DNA of 64,000 nt from Melittangium boletus DSM 14713 (GCF_002305855.1 NZ_CP022163.1:8375765-8439764); one strand, 5' to 3'. Positions 52,679-61,784 are shown, counted from the first letter of the stretch. The notes: generated from the sequence alone by a model not told the origin. Numbers and translations: made by a program.

Positions 52679-53211
52679 GGGAGGCAGGTGAGGTGGGCTT
52701 CGGGAGCCTCGAGATCCTGCAGCCGCAACAGGCAGCGCAGGGCGGTGGGGTCGGGCGAGTCCGCGCTCCAGGAGCGGCGCCAGAGCAGCGCGGCCACCCG
52801 CGTGGGAATGCGCGAGTCCGGGGCGACGAGCGCGCGCGCCACGCCATTGCTCCCGATCCTGGCCTCGCGCTGGAGGCCTTCCAACGTGGCCACGATGTCG
52901 GGGCACCCGTCGGGACAGTTGTAGAGGAAGACGGCGTGGCCGTGCTCCAGGTTGTGCAACCACACGCACCGGTTGGGCTCGGTGTCGTGCACCCGGCAAC
53001 GCAGTGTGTCGCCACAGTGGTCGCCGCTGGTGGGCGGGTTCAGGCCATCGCCACACGCGGAGCTGGAGCAGGTGAGGTGCCGTGCGCTCGCGGGCGGCGG
53101 CGAGAGGGGGAAGTCGTAGTTCGCGCACTCGCCGTCGTCCGGAGAACTCGGGCCACATGCGGCGAGCGCGGCCAGTGGCAGCACTTGGAGGAAACGGAGA
53201 CGCGGCGACAT
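52675..53211 (-). CDS. DUF3105-like Cys-rich lipoprotein
   Basis: A 178-residue exported lipoprotein (signal ends PLAALAAC, about residue 19). The DUF3105 hallmark is visible as WLHNLEHGHAVFLYNCPDGC (near 85-104). Eleven or so Cys suggest disulfides. The function of the domain is unknown. ATG 53211 is used; an adjacent GTG at 53214 is equivalent. Its stop overlaps the start of the acyltransferase gene by four bases, so the two proteins are probably made together and may work on the same surface process. Confidence 0.8.
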   Translation of the reverse strand: MSPRLRFLQVLPLAALAACGPSSPDDGECANYDFPLSPPPASARHLTCSSSACGDGLNPPTSGDHCGDTLRCRVHDTEPNRCVWLHNLEHGHAVFLYNCPDGCPDIVATLEGLQREARIGSNGVARALVAPDSRIPTRVAALLWRRSWSADSPDPTALRCLLRLQDLEAPEAHLTCLP

Positions 53212-53266
53212 CACGGGTCTTTACTTACCCCATCCCGGTCCACATCCACTACGGTGATACCCCGCC

Positions 53267-55159
53267 ATGAAACACACTCCCTTCGTTCCCCGCTTCCTGC
53301 GCGCGGCCCTCGCGGCCGTGCCGCTCCTCGCGGCCTCTTCCGGCTGCGCGACCTCGGCCCCCGCCGCCAACCCGTCTCCCGAGGCGCCGAGCGCCGCGGC
53401 GCCCAAGGCCGCCCAGGCTCCGCTCACCGCCGCGGACGCGCGCCAGTTCACCTCCCGTGTGAATGACGAGCTCAAGCAGTTGTGGACGAGGCAGGCCACG
53501 GCCGAGTGGATCAAGGCCACCTACATCACCGATGACACGGAGCGGAACGCGGCCAGCGTCAACGAGGAGGTGATGGCCTACCTCAACCGGGCCATCACCG
53601 AGGCGGCGCGCTTCAAGGACGTCCAGGGGCTCGACGCGGACTCCGCGCGCATGCTGCACCTGCTGCGGGTGACGTCACCGCTTCCCGCGCCGAACTCGCC
53701 CGACAAGCGCGCGGAGCTGGCGGCCATCGCCGCCAAGCTCGAGGGTCTCTACGGCAAGGGCAAGTACTGCGGCCCGGAGGGCAAGGGCGCCTGCAAGGAC
53801 CTGGGCGAGCTGTCCGACATCATGGCCAAGAGCCGCGACTACAACACGCTGCTCGACGCGTGGATGGGCTGGCACTCCATCTCCCCGCCCATGCGTCCGC
53901 TCTACGAGCGCATGGTGGAGCTGTCCAACGAGGGCGCCCGGGAGATTGGCTTCCAGGACACGGGTGCGCTCTGGCGCTCGGGCTATGACATGCCGCCCGA
54001 GGCCTTCGAGAAGGAAGCCCAGCGGCTGTGGGGGCAGGTCAAGCCGCTCTATGACGACCTGCACTGCTATGTGCGCGCCCGGCTGGCCAAACAGTATGGC
54101 GAGGACAAGGTGCCCGCGGGCAAGCCCATTCCCGCGCACCTGCTTGGCAACATGTGGGCCCAGGAATGGAACAACATCTCCAATCTGGTGGAGCCCTATC
54201 AGGGCCAGCCCAGCCTGGACGTGAGCGCGGAGATCCAATCACAGAAGTATGACGCGGTCCGCATGGTCAAGCTGGGCGAGGGGTTCTTCACCTCGTTGGG
54301 TCTCAAGGCCCTGCCGGAGACGTTCTGGCAGCGCTCCCAGTTCACCAAGCCGCGCGACCGCGAGGTGGTGTGCCATGCGAGCGCCTGGGACATCACCTAC
54401 GACAACGATCTGCGCGTGAAGATGTGCATCAAGCCCACCGAGGAGGATCTGGTCACCATCCACCACGAGCTGGGCCACGACTACTACTACACCTACTATT
54501 ACAAGCTTCCGGTGCTCTACCAGCAGGGGGCGAATGATGGCTTTCACGAGGCCATCGGCGACGCCATCACCCTGTCCATCACCCCGAGCTATCTCAAGCA
54601 GGTGGGCCTGCTCAAGAAGGTGCCCGAGGGCGACAAGGGCCTCATCAATCTGCAGATGAAGGACGCCATGGAGAAGGTGGCCTTCCTGCCCTTCGGTCTG
54701 CTCGTGGACCAGTGGCGCTGGGAAGTGCTCTCCGGGCGGGTGAAGCCGGCGGACTACAACGCCTCCTGGTGGGCGCTGCGCGAGAAGTACCAGGGCGTGC
54801 GCGCGCCGGTGGAGCGCTCGGAGAAGGACTTCGACGCGGGCGCCAAGTACCACGTCCCCGCCAACGTGCCCTACACGCGCTACTTCCTGGCGCGCATCCT
54901 CCAATTCCAGTTCCACCGCGCGCTGTGCCAGGCCGCTGGCCACAAGGGCCCGCTCCACGAGTGCTCCATCTACGGCAACAAGGACGCCGGCAAGCGGCTC
55001 CAGGCCATGTTGGAGTTGGGCGCGAGCAAGCCTTGGCCAGATGCACTCGAGGCCCTCACCGGGGAGCGTCAGATGGATGCTTCGGCCATCCTGGAATATT
55101 TCACTCCCTTGCGTGCCTGGTTGCAGACGCAGAACAAGGGACAGAAGTGCGGGTGGTAA
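53267..55159 (+). CDS. M2 family (angiotensin-converting-enzyme-like) peptidase lipoprotein
   Basis: A 630-residue exported zinc dipeptidyl carboxypeptidase-like enzyme. A lipoprotein signal ends LLAASSGC (about residue 27), then an Ala/Pro linker. The mostly helical M2 domain contains EWIKATYITDDTE, typical of the family. The zinc site is complete: HHELGH near residue 400 and the third-ligand Glu in GFHEAIGD near 427. The conserved C-terminal RYFLARILQFQFH is present. It presumably trims peptides in the periplasm or outside. ATG 53267 has no strong ribosome site but begins the signal. It is divergent from the DUF3105 gene. Confidence 0.95.
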   Translation: MKHTPFVPRFLRAALAAVPLLAASSGCATSAPAANPSPEAPSAAAPKAAQAPLTAADARQFTSRVNDELKQLWTRQATAEWIKATYITDDTERNAASVNEEVMAYLNRAITEAARFKDVQGLDADSARMLHLLRVTSPLPAPNSPDKRAELAAIAAKLEGLYGKGKYCGPEGKGACKDLGELSDIMAKSRDYNTLLDAWMGWHSISPPMRPLYERMVELSNEGAREIGFQDTGALWRSGYDMPPEAFEKEAQRLWGQVKPLYDDLHCYVRARLAKQYGEDKVPAGKPIPAHLLGNMWAQEWNNISNLVEPYQGQPSLDVSAEIQSQKYDAVRMVKLGEGFFTSLGLKALPETFWQRSQFTKPRDREVVCHASAWDITYDNDLRVKMCIKPTEEDLVTIHHELGHDYYYTYYYKLPVLYQQGANDGFHEAIGDAITLSITPSYLKQVGLLKKVPEGDKGLINLQMKDAMEKVAFLPFGLLVDQWRWEVLSGRVKPADYNASWWALREKYQGVRAPVERSEKDFDAGAKYHVPANVPYTRYFLARILQFQFHRALCQAAGHKGPLHECSIYGNKDAGKRLQAMLELGASKPWPDALEALTGERQMDASAILEYFTPLRAWLQTQNKGQKCGW

Positions 55160-55280
55160 TGCCCCCGATGGACACCGTTCACGGTGCCGCTTAACATCGC
55201 CGCTCGCTTGGCTGGGCTATTTCTGGCTGAGACCAGGGCGGCGGATGATCCGCGCTGGTGTTGAAGGAAGAAGAGAGCAA

Positions 55281-55484
55281 ATGGCGACTGGTACCGTGAA
55301 GTGGTTCAACGATGCGAAGGGCTTCGGGTTCATCACGCAGGATGGTGGTGGCGAGGACGTGTTCTGCCATCACTCGGCCATCAACATGGACGGCTTCCGT
55401 ACCCTGCAGGAAGGCCAGAAGGTGGAGTTCGAAGTGACTCGCGGCCCCAAGGGTCTGCAGGCTCAGAACGTCCGCGCGACGTAA
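55281..55484 (+). CDS. cspA: Cold-shock domain RNA/DNA chaperone (CspA family)
   Basis: A 67-residue single-strand nucleic-acid-binding protein of one OB fold. RNP1 is KGFGFITQ; the RNP2 region reads VFCHHSAI, with Cys-His in place of the usual Val-His-Phe, a variant I recall from myxobacterial Csps. ATG 55281 has a strong purine-rich site (GGAAGAAGAGAG). The 121-base leader upstream could be a structured 5' UTR as in other csp genes. An intrinsic terminator follows 31 bases after the stop. Confidence 0.97.
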   Translation: MATGTVKWFNDAKGFGFITQDGGGEDVFCHHSAINMDGFRTLQEGQKVEFEVTRGPKGLQAQNVRAT

Positions 55485-55514
55485 TCAGCCCTCTTCGCCG
55501 CGTTGTTCCAATCA

Positions 55515-55549
55515 AAGGGTCCGGTCCGGTGGGATCGGGCCCTTTTTTC
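55515..55549 (+). terminator. Intrinsic terminator of the cold-shock gene
   Basis: GGGTCCG pairs with CGGGCCC (one G-U pair) and is followed by TTTTTT (55543-55548). Confidence 0.88.
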
Positions 55550-55592
55550 TCGTCCGGAGTTCATGCCCGTGCCGTCCCAGCCGAAGAAATCC

Positions 55593-57683
55593 ATGTTCCG
55601 CCCGTCTCGTGCGTGCGCGCTCGCCCTTCTCGCTTCATGGGGGTGCGCGACGAGTTCGTCCCCGGTGGTTTCCTCCCCTTCGCCCTCGCCGGAGCGCTCT
55701 TCCATGTCGCGGACCGTGCCTTCTCCCGCCCTCGAGGACAGCCTCGTCGCCCGTCATGGCGAGGCCCAACGCGCGCGCATCCATCGGGGCGTGGCCCAGG
55801 TGGCCGCGCTGTGGCGCGAGGAGGATGGCGACCTGGCGGCGTTCGTGACCGAGCATTTCGTGTCCGATCCCGCCCGGCTCGACGCCACCCTGGCCCGGTT
55901 GGAACAGGCCCTGGAGCAGCTCGATGGGCACTTGAACGAGGTGAGCCGGGAGCTGCGGCGTCCCACGGATCTGGATCTCGGGCCCTTGCTGCCCGTGGAT
56001 CCGCTGCTGGCCGCGTACGATCCGAGCGCACATGTCACCGAGGATCTCTTCCGCGCGAAGGTGGGTTTCGTGGCGCTGCTCAACTTCCCGCTCACCACGC
56101 TGGCCGAGCGGATGGAGCGGGGCCCGGGTTTCACCCGCGCTCAATGGGCGGAAGCCCGGCTCACCGGCCGCTTCAGCCGCCGGGTGCCCGCCGAGGTGAA
56201 GCAGGCCGAGGCGCGCGCGAGCTCGGACGCGGACCTGTACATCGCCGAGTACAACCTCTGGATGCACCACCTGGTGGACGCGGCGGGACACCGGCTCTTT
56301 CCCAAGGGCATGCGGCTCATCAGCCATTGGAACCTGCGGGACGAACTCAAGTCTCGCTACGCGGACAAGGAGGGCGTGGCGAAGCAGCGGATGATCGTCC
56401 AGGTGATGGAGCGCATCGTCACGCAGACGATCCCCGCGGCGGTCATCGACAATCCCCGCGTGGATTGGGATCCCTTCACCAACACGGTGCGCCCGGCTCC
56501 CGAGGAGGAGGTGGAAGCGGACGCGCCCCAGCGCCCGGTGGCGACGGACGGCGCGCGCGAGGACGACGTGCGCTATGCGAAGCTGCTGGCGCAATTCCAG
56601 GCGGCGCGGCGGGAGGATCCCTATGTGCCGGTGGCGCCCACGGCCATCGCCCGGAGCTTCGAACTGGGACGCGAGTTGCCCGAGACGCGGGTGAAGGCGT
56701 TGCTGGAGCAGGTGCTCACGTCACCCTTGGTGCCCCGGGTGGCGCGGCTCATCGAGCAACGGCTGGGACGCCCCTTGGAGCCGCAAGACTTGTGGTACGC
56801 GGGCTTCAAGGCGAGCGGCTCGCGTCCCGAGGCGGAACTGGACGCGCTCACGCGCCAGCGCTACCCGAGCGCGGAGGCCTTCGCCCGCGACATGCCCCGC
56901 ATGCTCCAGGCGCTGGGGTTCTCGAAGGAGAAGGCGGCCTTCCTCGCGGACCACATCCGGGTGGATCCCGCGCGCGGGGCGGGGCACGCCATGCAGGCGA
57001 TGCGCAGAGGCGACTTCCCCCGGCTGCGCACGCGCGTGGGTCCGGGCGGCATGGATTACAAGGGCTACAACATCGCGGTACACGAGATGGGTCACAACGT
57101 GGAGCAGGTGTTCTCGCTCTACGAGGTGGACCACACCCTGCTCGCGGGCGTGCCCAACAACGCCTTCACCGAGGCGCTCGCCTTCGTCTTCCAGGCGAGG
57201 GACTTGGAGTTGCTGGGACAGGCGAAGCCCGACGCCGCGAGCGAGCGGGAGCGGGTGCTCAACGACTTCTGGCAGACCTGGGAGATCGCCGGAGTGGCGC
57301 TGGTGGACGTGGCGGTCTGGCATTGGATGTATGAGCATCCGGAGGCCACGCCCGCGCAGCTGAGGGAGGCGGTGGTGCGCATCTCCCAGGAGACGTGGGA
57401 CCGCTACTACGCACCGGTGTTGGGAGGGAAGGGGACGCCGCTGCTCGGCATCTACAGCCACATGATCTCCTATCCCCTGTACCTGGCGGACTACCCGCTG
57501 GGACACCTGATCGCCTTCCAGATCGAGGAACACCTCCAGAAGTCCGGTCACCTGGGCAAGGAATTCGAGCGGATGGCGAGCCAGGGCGCGTTGACGCCGG
57601 ATGTATGGATGACGAAGGCGACGGGCGCGCCCGTGAGCGCCGAGCCGCTGCTGCGCGCCACGGAGGCCGCGCTCACGCACTGA
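55593..57683 (+). CDS. M3-like gluzincin metallopeptidase lipoprotein
   Basis: A 696-residue exported, mostly helical protein. A short lipoprotein signal ends LLASWGC (about residue 18 from ATG 55593; ATG 55563 is an alternative 10 codons earlier). The zinc motif is HEMGHNVEQ near residue 498, with a third-ligand Glu candidate in AFTEALAF about 26 residues later, the spacing of M2/M3-type enzymes. Similarity to classic oligopeptidase F or M2 is weak outside this site, so it may be a distinct myxobacterial subgroup. It follows the cold-shock terminator and ends 10 bases from the convergent TetR gene. Confidence 0.8.
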   Translation: MFRPSRACALALLASWGCATSSSPVVSSPSPSPERSSMSRTVPSPALEDSLVARHGEAQRARIHRGVAQVAALWREEDGDLAAFVTEHFVSDPARLDATLARLEQALEQLDGHLNEVSRELRRPTDLDLGPLLPVDPLLAAYDPSAHVTEDLFRAKVGFVALLNFPLTTLAERMERGPGFTRAQWAEARLTGRFSRRVPAEVKQAEARASSDADLYIAEYNLWMHHLVDAAGHRLFPKGMRLISHWNLRDELKSRYADKEGVAKQRMIVQVMERIVTQTIPAAVIDNPRVDWDPFTNTVRPAPEEEVEADAPQRPVATDGAREDDVRYAKLLAQFQAARREDPYVPVAPTAIARSFELGRELPETRVKALLEQVLTSPLVPRVARLIEQRLGRPLEPQDLWYAGFKASGSRPEAELDALTRQRYPSAEAFARDMPRMLQALGFSKEKAAFLADHIRVDPARGAGHAMQAMRRGDFPRLRTRVGPGGMDYKGYNIAVHEMGHNVEQVFSLYEVDHTLLAGVPNNAFTEALAFVFQARDLELLGQAKPDAASERERVLNDFWQTWEIAGVALVDVAVWHWMYEHPEATPAQLREAVVRISQETWDRYYAPVLGGKGTPLLGIYSHMISYPLYLADYPLGHLIAFQIEEHLQKSGHLGKEFERMASQGALTPDVWMTKATGAPVSAEPLLRATEAALTH

Positions 57684-57693
57684 CCCCGCGGAC

Positions 57694-58311
57694 TCACTCC
57701 GACAGGCCGCGCAGGCCTCCCAACGTCAGGGAGGTGAGTCGCTCGACATAGTCCGAGGAGAGGGGTTGCCCGGTCACGATCATGCGCCAGTAGACGAGCG
57801 CGCCCATCAGATCGAGCGCGAGATCGATGTCGATCGCCGGTGACAACTCTCCCCGGTCCATGGCCCGGCGCAGCAGGGCCTGGCCCTTGGCGCGCCGTTC
57901 TCGTTGGACTCGCGAGCGCACGGTCGAGGCGAGCTCGGGCGTGCGCCGCATCTCCGCGTGGAGGTCCGGCAGGATGCGCGTGACGAGCGGCCGGCGCAGG
58001 AGCGTCAGGGTGCCCTCCAGTAAGGCGGCGATGTCTCCGCGCAGCGAGCCCGTGTCGGGGACTTCCAGCAACTCGACCCCCACCTCCGTGAGCAGGCTGG
58101 ACACCATCTCCAGCTTGGAAGGCCAGCGGCGGTAGATGGCCGCCTTGCCCACGCCCGCGCGCTTCGCCACCGCCTCGATGGTCAGCGCCGCGTAGCCAGA
58201 CTTCGCCCACTCCCGGAACAGGGCGCGGGTGATGGAGCGGGTGACGTCCGGTTGGAGGACCGCCGCTCCGGCGGCCTTGCGCTTTGGCATGCGAACGGGT
58301 CTCTCGGGCAT
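57694..58311 (-). CDS. TetR/AcrR family transcriptional repressor
   Basis: A 205-residue regulator. The N-terminal helix-turn-helix is clear: ALTIEAVAKRAGVGKAAIYRRWPSK (recognition helix around residue 50-60). The C-terminal half is a TetR_C-type ligand and dimer domain. ATG 58311 is used; ATG 58290 (MPKRKAAG) is a close alternative. It is divergent from the NmrA-like oxidoreductase gene, and two matching palindromes lie between them, so it likely represses both itself and that gene. The inducer is unknown. Confidence 0.92.
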   Translation of the reverse strand: MPERPVRMPKRKAAGAAVLQPDVTRSITRALFREWAKSGYAALTIEAVAKRAGVGKAAIYRRWPSKLEMVSSLLTEVGVELLEVPDTGSLRGDIAALLEGTLTLLRRPLVTRILPDLHAEMRRTPELASTVRSRVQRERRAKGQALLRRAMDRGELSPAIDIDLALDLMGALVYWRMIVTGQPLSSDYVERLTSLTLGGLRGLSE

Positions 58312-58328
58312 GTCACGTACCCTACGAC

Positions 58329-58344
58329 GAAACGGTTGCGTTCC
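58329..58344. promoter_or_regulatory. TetR operator candidate 1
   Basis: GAAACG-GTTG-CGTTCC, an inverted repeat with one mismatch. It shares 19 consecutive bases with operator 2 (58331-58349 equals 58375-58393). It lies 18 bases upstream of the TetR start. Confidence 0.7.
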
Positions 58345-58372
58345 ATCGTCCACGCTTCTATTTTCAAGCGAC

Positions 58373-58388
58373 GGAACGGTTGCGTTCC
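58373..58388. promoter_or_regulatory. TetR operator candidate 2
   Basis: GGAACG-GTTG-CGTTCC, a perfect 6+6 palindrome. Its centre is 44 bases from operator 1, close to four helical turns, and it lies 22 bases before the oxidoreductase start. Confidence 0.75.
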
Positions 58389-58409
58389 ATCGTTCATGAG
58401 AGGTCGCCG

Positions 58410-59312
58410 ATGACGCAGCGCCACCAGCAGGACGAAATCCGGAGTGCCTCAGGAGGCTGGGCGATGAGCGGGCGGGGAATTCTCGTCACGGGAGGGACGG
58501 GCAAGACCGGTGGCCGCATCGTGCGGAGGCTGCGGGAACTGGGCCGGGATGTCCGGGTCGCCAGCCGCTCGGGTGCCGCTCCCGAGGGAGTCCCCGGCGT
58601 GCGTTTCGACTGGAACGATCCGGCGAGCCATGCCAGTGCCCTGGAGGGAGTCGAGCGGATCTACCTCGTGGCCCCGGTCCTGGTCTCCGAGCCCTATCCC
58701 CTCATGTCCGCCTTCATCGAGCGCGCGATGGAATCGGGAGTACGCCGCTTCGTCCTGCTCAGCGCCTCGTCCCTGCCCGAGGGAGGCCCGGCGATGGGGC
58801 GCGTGCACCAACTGCTGCGCGAGCGCGCGCCTGAGTGGGCGGTCCTCCGGCCCTCGTGGTTCATGCAGAACTTCACCGAGGGGGCGCACCGGGATTCGAT
58901 CCGTGACGAGGGAGTCCTCTACTCGGCGACCGGCGAGGGACGCGTGCCCTTCATCGACGCCGATGACATCGCGGAGGTGGGAGTCCGGGCGTTGGTCGAT
59001 GACCCGTCCCATGATGCCGCGCACCTGCTCACCGGGCCTCGCGCGCTGAGCTACGGAGAGGCGGCCGAAGCCATCGGCGCGGTGCTCGGCCGTCCCATCC
59101 GTCATGTCAGCCTGTCGCGACAAGCCCTCACGGAGCGGCTGATGGCTCGGGGAATGGCGCATGACTACGCCTCGTTGCTCGCGGGCATGGACGAGGCCAT
59201 CGAGCGGGGTGCGGAGGATCGCACGACCTCCGCCGTCGAGCTGGTGACGGGGAGGCCCGCGCGTTCCTTCGCTGACTTCGCACGGGCCTCCGTGGCGGTC
59301 TGGCGGCGTTGA
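58410..59312 (+). CDS. NmrA-like NAD(P)-binding oxidoreductase
   Basis: A 300-residue atypical short-chain dehydrogenase. The dinucleotide-binding motif is GILVTGGTGKTGGRIV (near residue 22). The middle shows LRPSWFMQNFTEG, typical of NmrA/azoreductase-like members that often bind NAD(P) without the YxxxK catalytic pair. It may reduce a quinone-like or electrophilic compound, or sense redox state. ATG 58410 has GAGAGG 6 bases upstream; ATG 58464 is an internal alternative. Divergent TetR control is inferred from the operators between the two genes. Confidence 0.87.
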   Translation: MTQRHQQDEIRSASGGWAMSGRGILVTGGTGKTGGRIVRRLRELGRDVRVASRSGAAPEGVPGVRFDWNDPASHASALEGVERIYLVAPVLVSEPYPLMSAFIERAMESGVRRFVLLSASSLPEGGPAMGRVHQLLRERAPEWAVLRPSWFMQNFTEGAHRDSIRDEGVLYSATGEGRVPFIDADDIAEVGVRALVDDPSHDAAHLLTGPRALSYGEAAEAIGAVLGRPIRHVSLSRQALTERLMARGMAHDYASLLAGMDEAIERGAEDRTTSAVELVTGRPARSFADFARASVAVWRR

Positions 59313-59324
59313 GCGCGGCTGGGA

Positions 59325-60512
59325 TCAGACCGAGTACGGCGCGAACACCAGACACGTGGGCGTGGGGATCTCCAGGGGCTGGCCAGCCGGGGCCAGCTTG
59401 CCGGTCCGTGCATCGCGTTGGAAGGTGACGACGGTGTTGCCCTTCTGGTTGGCCACCAGCAGGTAGCTCCCCGTCGGATCGATGGCGAAGTTGCGCGGCC
59501 AGTTGATGAGCGTGGACACATGCTCCACGTAGGTCAGCGTCCCGTCTGAAGCGATGGAGAACACGACGATGCTGTCATGGCCGCGATTGGAGCCATACAA
59601 GAACCCGCCGTCGGGGCTGACGTGGATGTCCGCGCAATAGCTTTCCCCAGTGAAGCCGGCGGGCAGGGTCGAAAGGGTCTGCAGCTCCGTCAACACGCCG
59701 CGCTCGGAGTCATAGGCGAGGGCGGTGAGGGTGGAGTTCAACTCGTTGATGCTGAAGACGAAGCGGCCATTGGGGTGGAAGGCCAGATGGCGCGGTCCCG
59801 CTCCCGGCTTGCTGGAGAACGAGGGCGGCGAGCCCGGGGTGAGCGTTCCCCGCTCGCCATCGAACCGGTAGATCATGATCTGGTCCGTCCCCAGGTCGGA
59901 CACGAGCGCATGGCGATTGGCGGCGTCCAACCGGGCCTGGTGAGCATGAGGTTCGGTTTGGTTGGGGTGGGGCCCCGAGCCCACGTGCTGCTTCAGCTCG
60001 ACGGCGGCGCCCAACCCACCGCCCGCCTGGATCGGCAGGACGGCGACATTCCCGCCGACGTAATTGGCGACCAGGAGGAAGGCGCCCTTCGAGTCCACTT
60101 CCAGGAAGCAAGGCGCGCCGCCCTGGGAGGGCTGTTGATTGATGAAGGTCAGCTCGCGGCTCTGGGGATTGATGGAGAAGGCGCTCACCGCGCCACTGGG
60201 CTGGCCCCCGAAGTCTGTCAATTCATTGACGGCGTAGAGGTATTGGCCCTTGGGATCCAATGCCAGATAGGACGGCTCCACCACGTCCCGGGTGACGCCC
60301 ACCCGCTCGAGGGCACCAGTCTCCATGTCCAGCTTGCAAAGGTAGATGCCCTCGCTGTCGCCGGAGGTATAGGTCCCCACGTAGAGCCAGAGTTCCGATG
60401 GGCGAGGGATGGTTTCCGGCGGGGAGTCGCCGTTGCAGCCGAGGGCCAGTCCCATCGTGCCTACTCCGGCCAGGAATAGAAAATCGCGACGAGTCACGTT
60501 CTTTTCGTTCAT
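59325..60512 (-). CDS. Tat-exported lactonase-family beta-propeller, lipid-anchored
   Basis: A 395-residue seven-bladed propeller of the 6-phosphogluconolactonase/YbhE-like lactonase family. Each blade is visible as repeats such as YLYAVNELTDFGGQPSGAVSAF and HLAFHPNGRFVFSINEL. The N-terminus has a twin-arginine motif (TRRDFLFLAG) followed by a lipobox-like LALGC, so it is probably exported folded and lipid-anchored. The substrate is unknown; export makes a pentose-phosphate role unlikely. It shares most residues with the gene just upstream and is separated from it by 65 bases, so the pair is a tandem duplication in one operon. Confidence 0.9.
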   Translation of the reverse strand: MNEKNVTRRDFLFLAGVGTMGLALGCNGDSPPETIPRPSELWLYVGTYTSGDSEGIYLCKLDMETGALERVGVTRDVVEPSYLALDPKGQYLYAVNELTDFGGQPSGAVSAFSINPQSRELTFINQQPSQGGAPCFLEVDSKGAFLLVANYVGGNVAVLPIQAGGGLGAAVELKQHVGSGPHPNQTEPHAHQARLDAANRHALVSDLGTDQIMIYRFDGERGTLTPGSPPSFSSKPGAGPRHLAFHPNGRFVFSINELNSTLTALAYDSERGVLTELQTLSTLPAGFTGESYCADIHVSPDGGFLYGSNRGHDSIVVFSIASDGTLTYVEHVSTLINWPRNFAIDPTGSYLLVANQKGNTVVTFQRDARTGKLAPAGQPLEIPTPTCLVFAPYSV

Positions 60513-60577
60513 GGCCGGATTGAAAACAGAAAAAGTGGGAGGTGCCAACAGCGTTGGTGGCCTCCGGCTCTTGGAAC

Positions 60578-61741
60578 TCAGGCGGGGGGCGGAATCACCA
60601 GGATGCTCGTCGGAGCGGGAATGCCCAGGGGTTGACCCACTTGCGTCAGTTTTCCGGTCTGCGTGTCGCGCCGGAACGCGACGACGGTGTTGCCCTTCTG
60701 GTTGGCCACCAGCAGGAACGTGCCAGTCGGATCGATGATGAAGTCCCGCGGCCACTGGATGCGAGAGAAGACATGCTGCACGTAGGTCAGCGTTCCGCTG
60801 GAGCCGATGGAGAACACGACGATGCTTTCATGGCCGCGGTTGGAGCCATACAGGAACCGCCCATCCGGGCTGACTCGGACCTCCGCGCAGTAGCTTTGCC
60901 CGGTGAAACCGTCGGGCAGGGCGGACACGCGCTGCAACTCCGTGAGCTTGCCCGTTGCCTTGTCATACGCGTAGGTGTTGATCGTGGAGTTCAACTCATT
61001 GATCACATACGCGAAGCGGCCATTGGGGTGGAAGGCCAGATGGCGAGGCCCCGCGCCCGGCAAGGTCGACACGAAAGCCGGATTGCCCGCGGTGAGCTTG
61101 CCCAGCGCGCTGTCGAACCGGAAGCTCATGACCTTGTCCGTGCCAAGGTCTGGCACGAAGGCATACTGATTGTCGGCATCCAACTGGGCCTGGTGGGCAT
61201 GGGGGACGCTCTGCCCCGAGCCCTGGAATTGTTTCACGTCGACGGCGGCGCCCAACCCTCCACCTGCTTGAATCGGGAGGACGGCGACGTTTCCACCGGA
61301 GTAGTTGGCCACCAGCACGAATGCCCCGGTCGCATCCACCTGCAGGTGGCAGGGCGCGCCACCCCGCGAGGGTTGCTGGTTGATGAGCGTCAACGCCCGG
61401 GTCTGGGGGTTGATGGAAAAGGCGCTCACGGCACCACTGGGTTTGCCTTGGAACGTCGACAACTCATTGACGGCGTAGAGGTAGCGGCCCTTGGGCTCCA
61501 GCGCGAGGAATGAGGGCTCGGCCACGCCCTTGGTGACACCCACCCGTTGCAGGGCGCCGGTCGCCATGTCCAATCGGCCCAGGTAGATGCCCTCGCTGCC
61601 CCCCGAGGTGTAGGTGCCCACGTAGAAGAAGAGTTCCGTGGGGGCGGCGGTGGGGGTCTGGGCCTCGCTGGTGTCTGGCAGTGCCAGTCCCAATGCGGCC
61701 AGACCCGAGAGATGGATGAAGTCGCGGCGCGTCATCGTCAT
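60578..61741 (-). CDS. Tat-exported lactonase-family beta-propeller, soluble paralogue
   Basis: A 387-residue paralogue of the next gene with the same blades (YLYAVNELSTFQGKPSGAVSAF; HLAFHPNGRFAYVINEL). The twin-arginine signal MTMTRRDFIHLSGLAALGL ends in DTSEAQ without a lipobox Cys, so the product should be released into the periplasm or medium, unlike its anchored partner. It is the first gene of the pair. ATG 61741 is used; ATG 61735 is equivalent. A 232-base upstream region carries a duplicated motif. Function is inferred only at family level. Confidence 0.9.
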   Translation of the reverse strand: MTMTRRDFIHLSGLAALGLALPDTSEAQTPTAAPTELFFYVGTYTSGGSEGIYLGRLDMATGALQRVGVTKGVAEPSFLALEPKGRYLYAVNELSTFQGKPSGAVSAFSINPQTRALTLINQQPSRGGAPCHLQVDATGAFVLVANYSGGNVAVLPIQAGGGLGAAVDVKQFQGSGQSVPHAHQAQLDADNQYAFVPDLGTDKVMSFRFDSALGKLTAGNPAFVSTLPGAGPRHLAFHPNGRFAYVINELNSTINTYAYDKATGKLTELQRVSALPDGFTGQSYCAEVRVSPDGRFLYGSNRGHESIVVFSIGSSGTLTYVQHVFSRIQWPRDFIIDPTGTFLLVANQKGNTVVAFRRDTQTGKLTQVGQPLGIPAPTSILVIPPPA

Positions 61742-61784
61742 GGGTACAACTCCTTTGACATCACGGCGTAAACGAGCACTCAAG

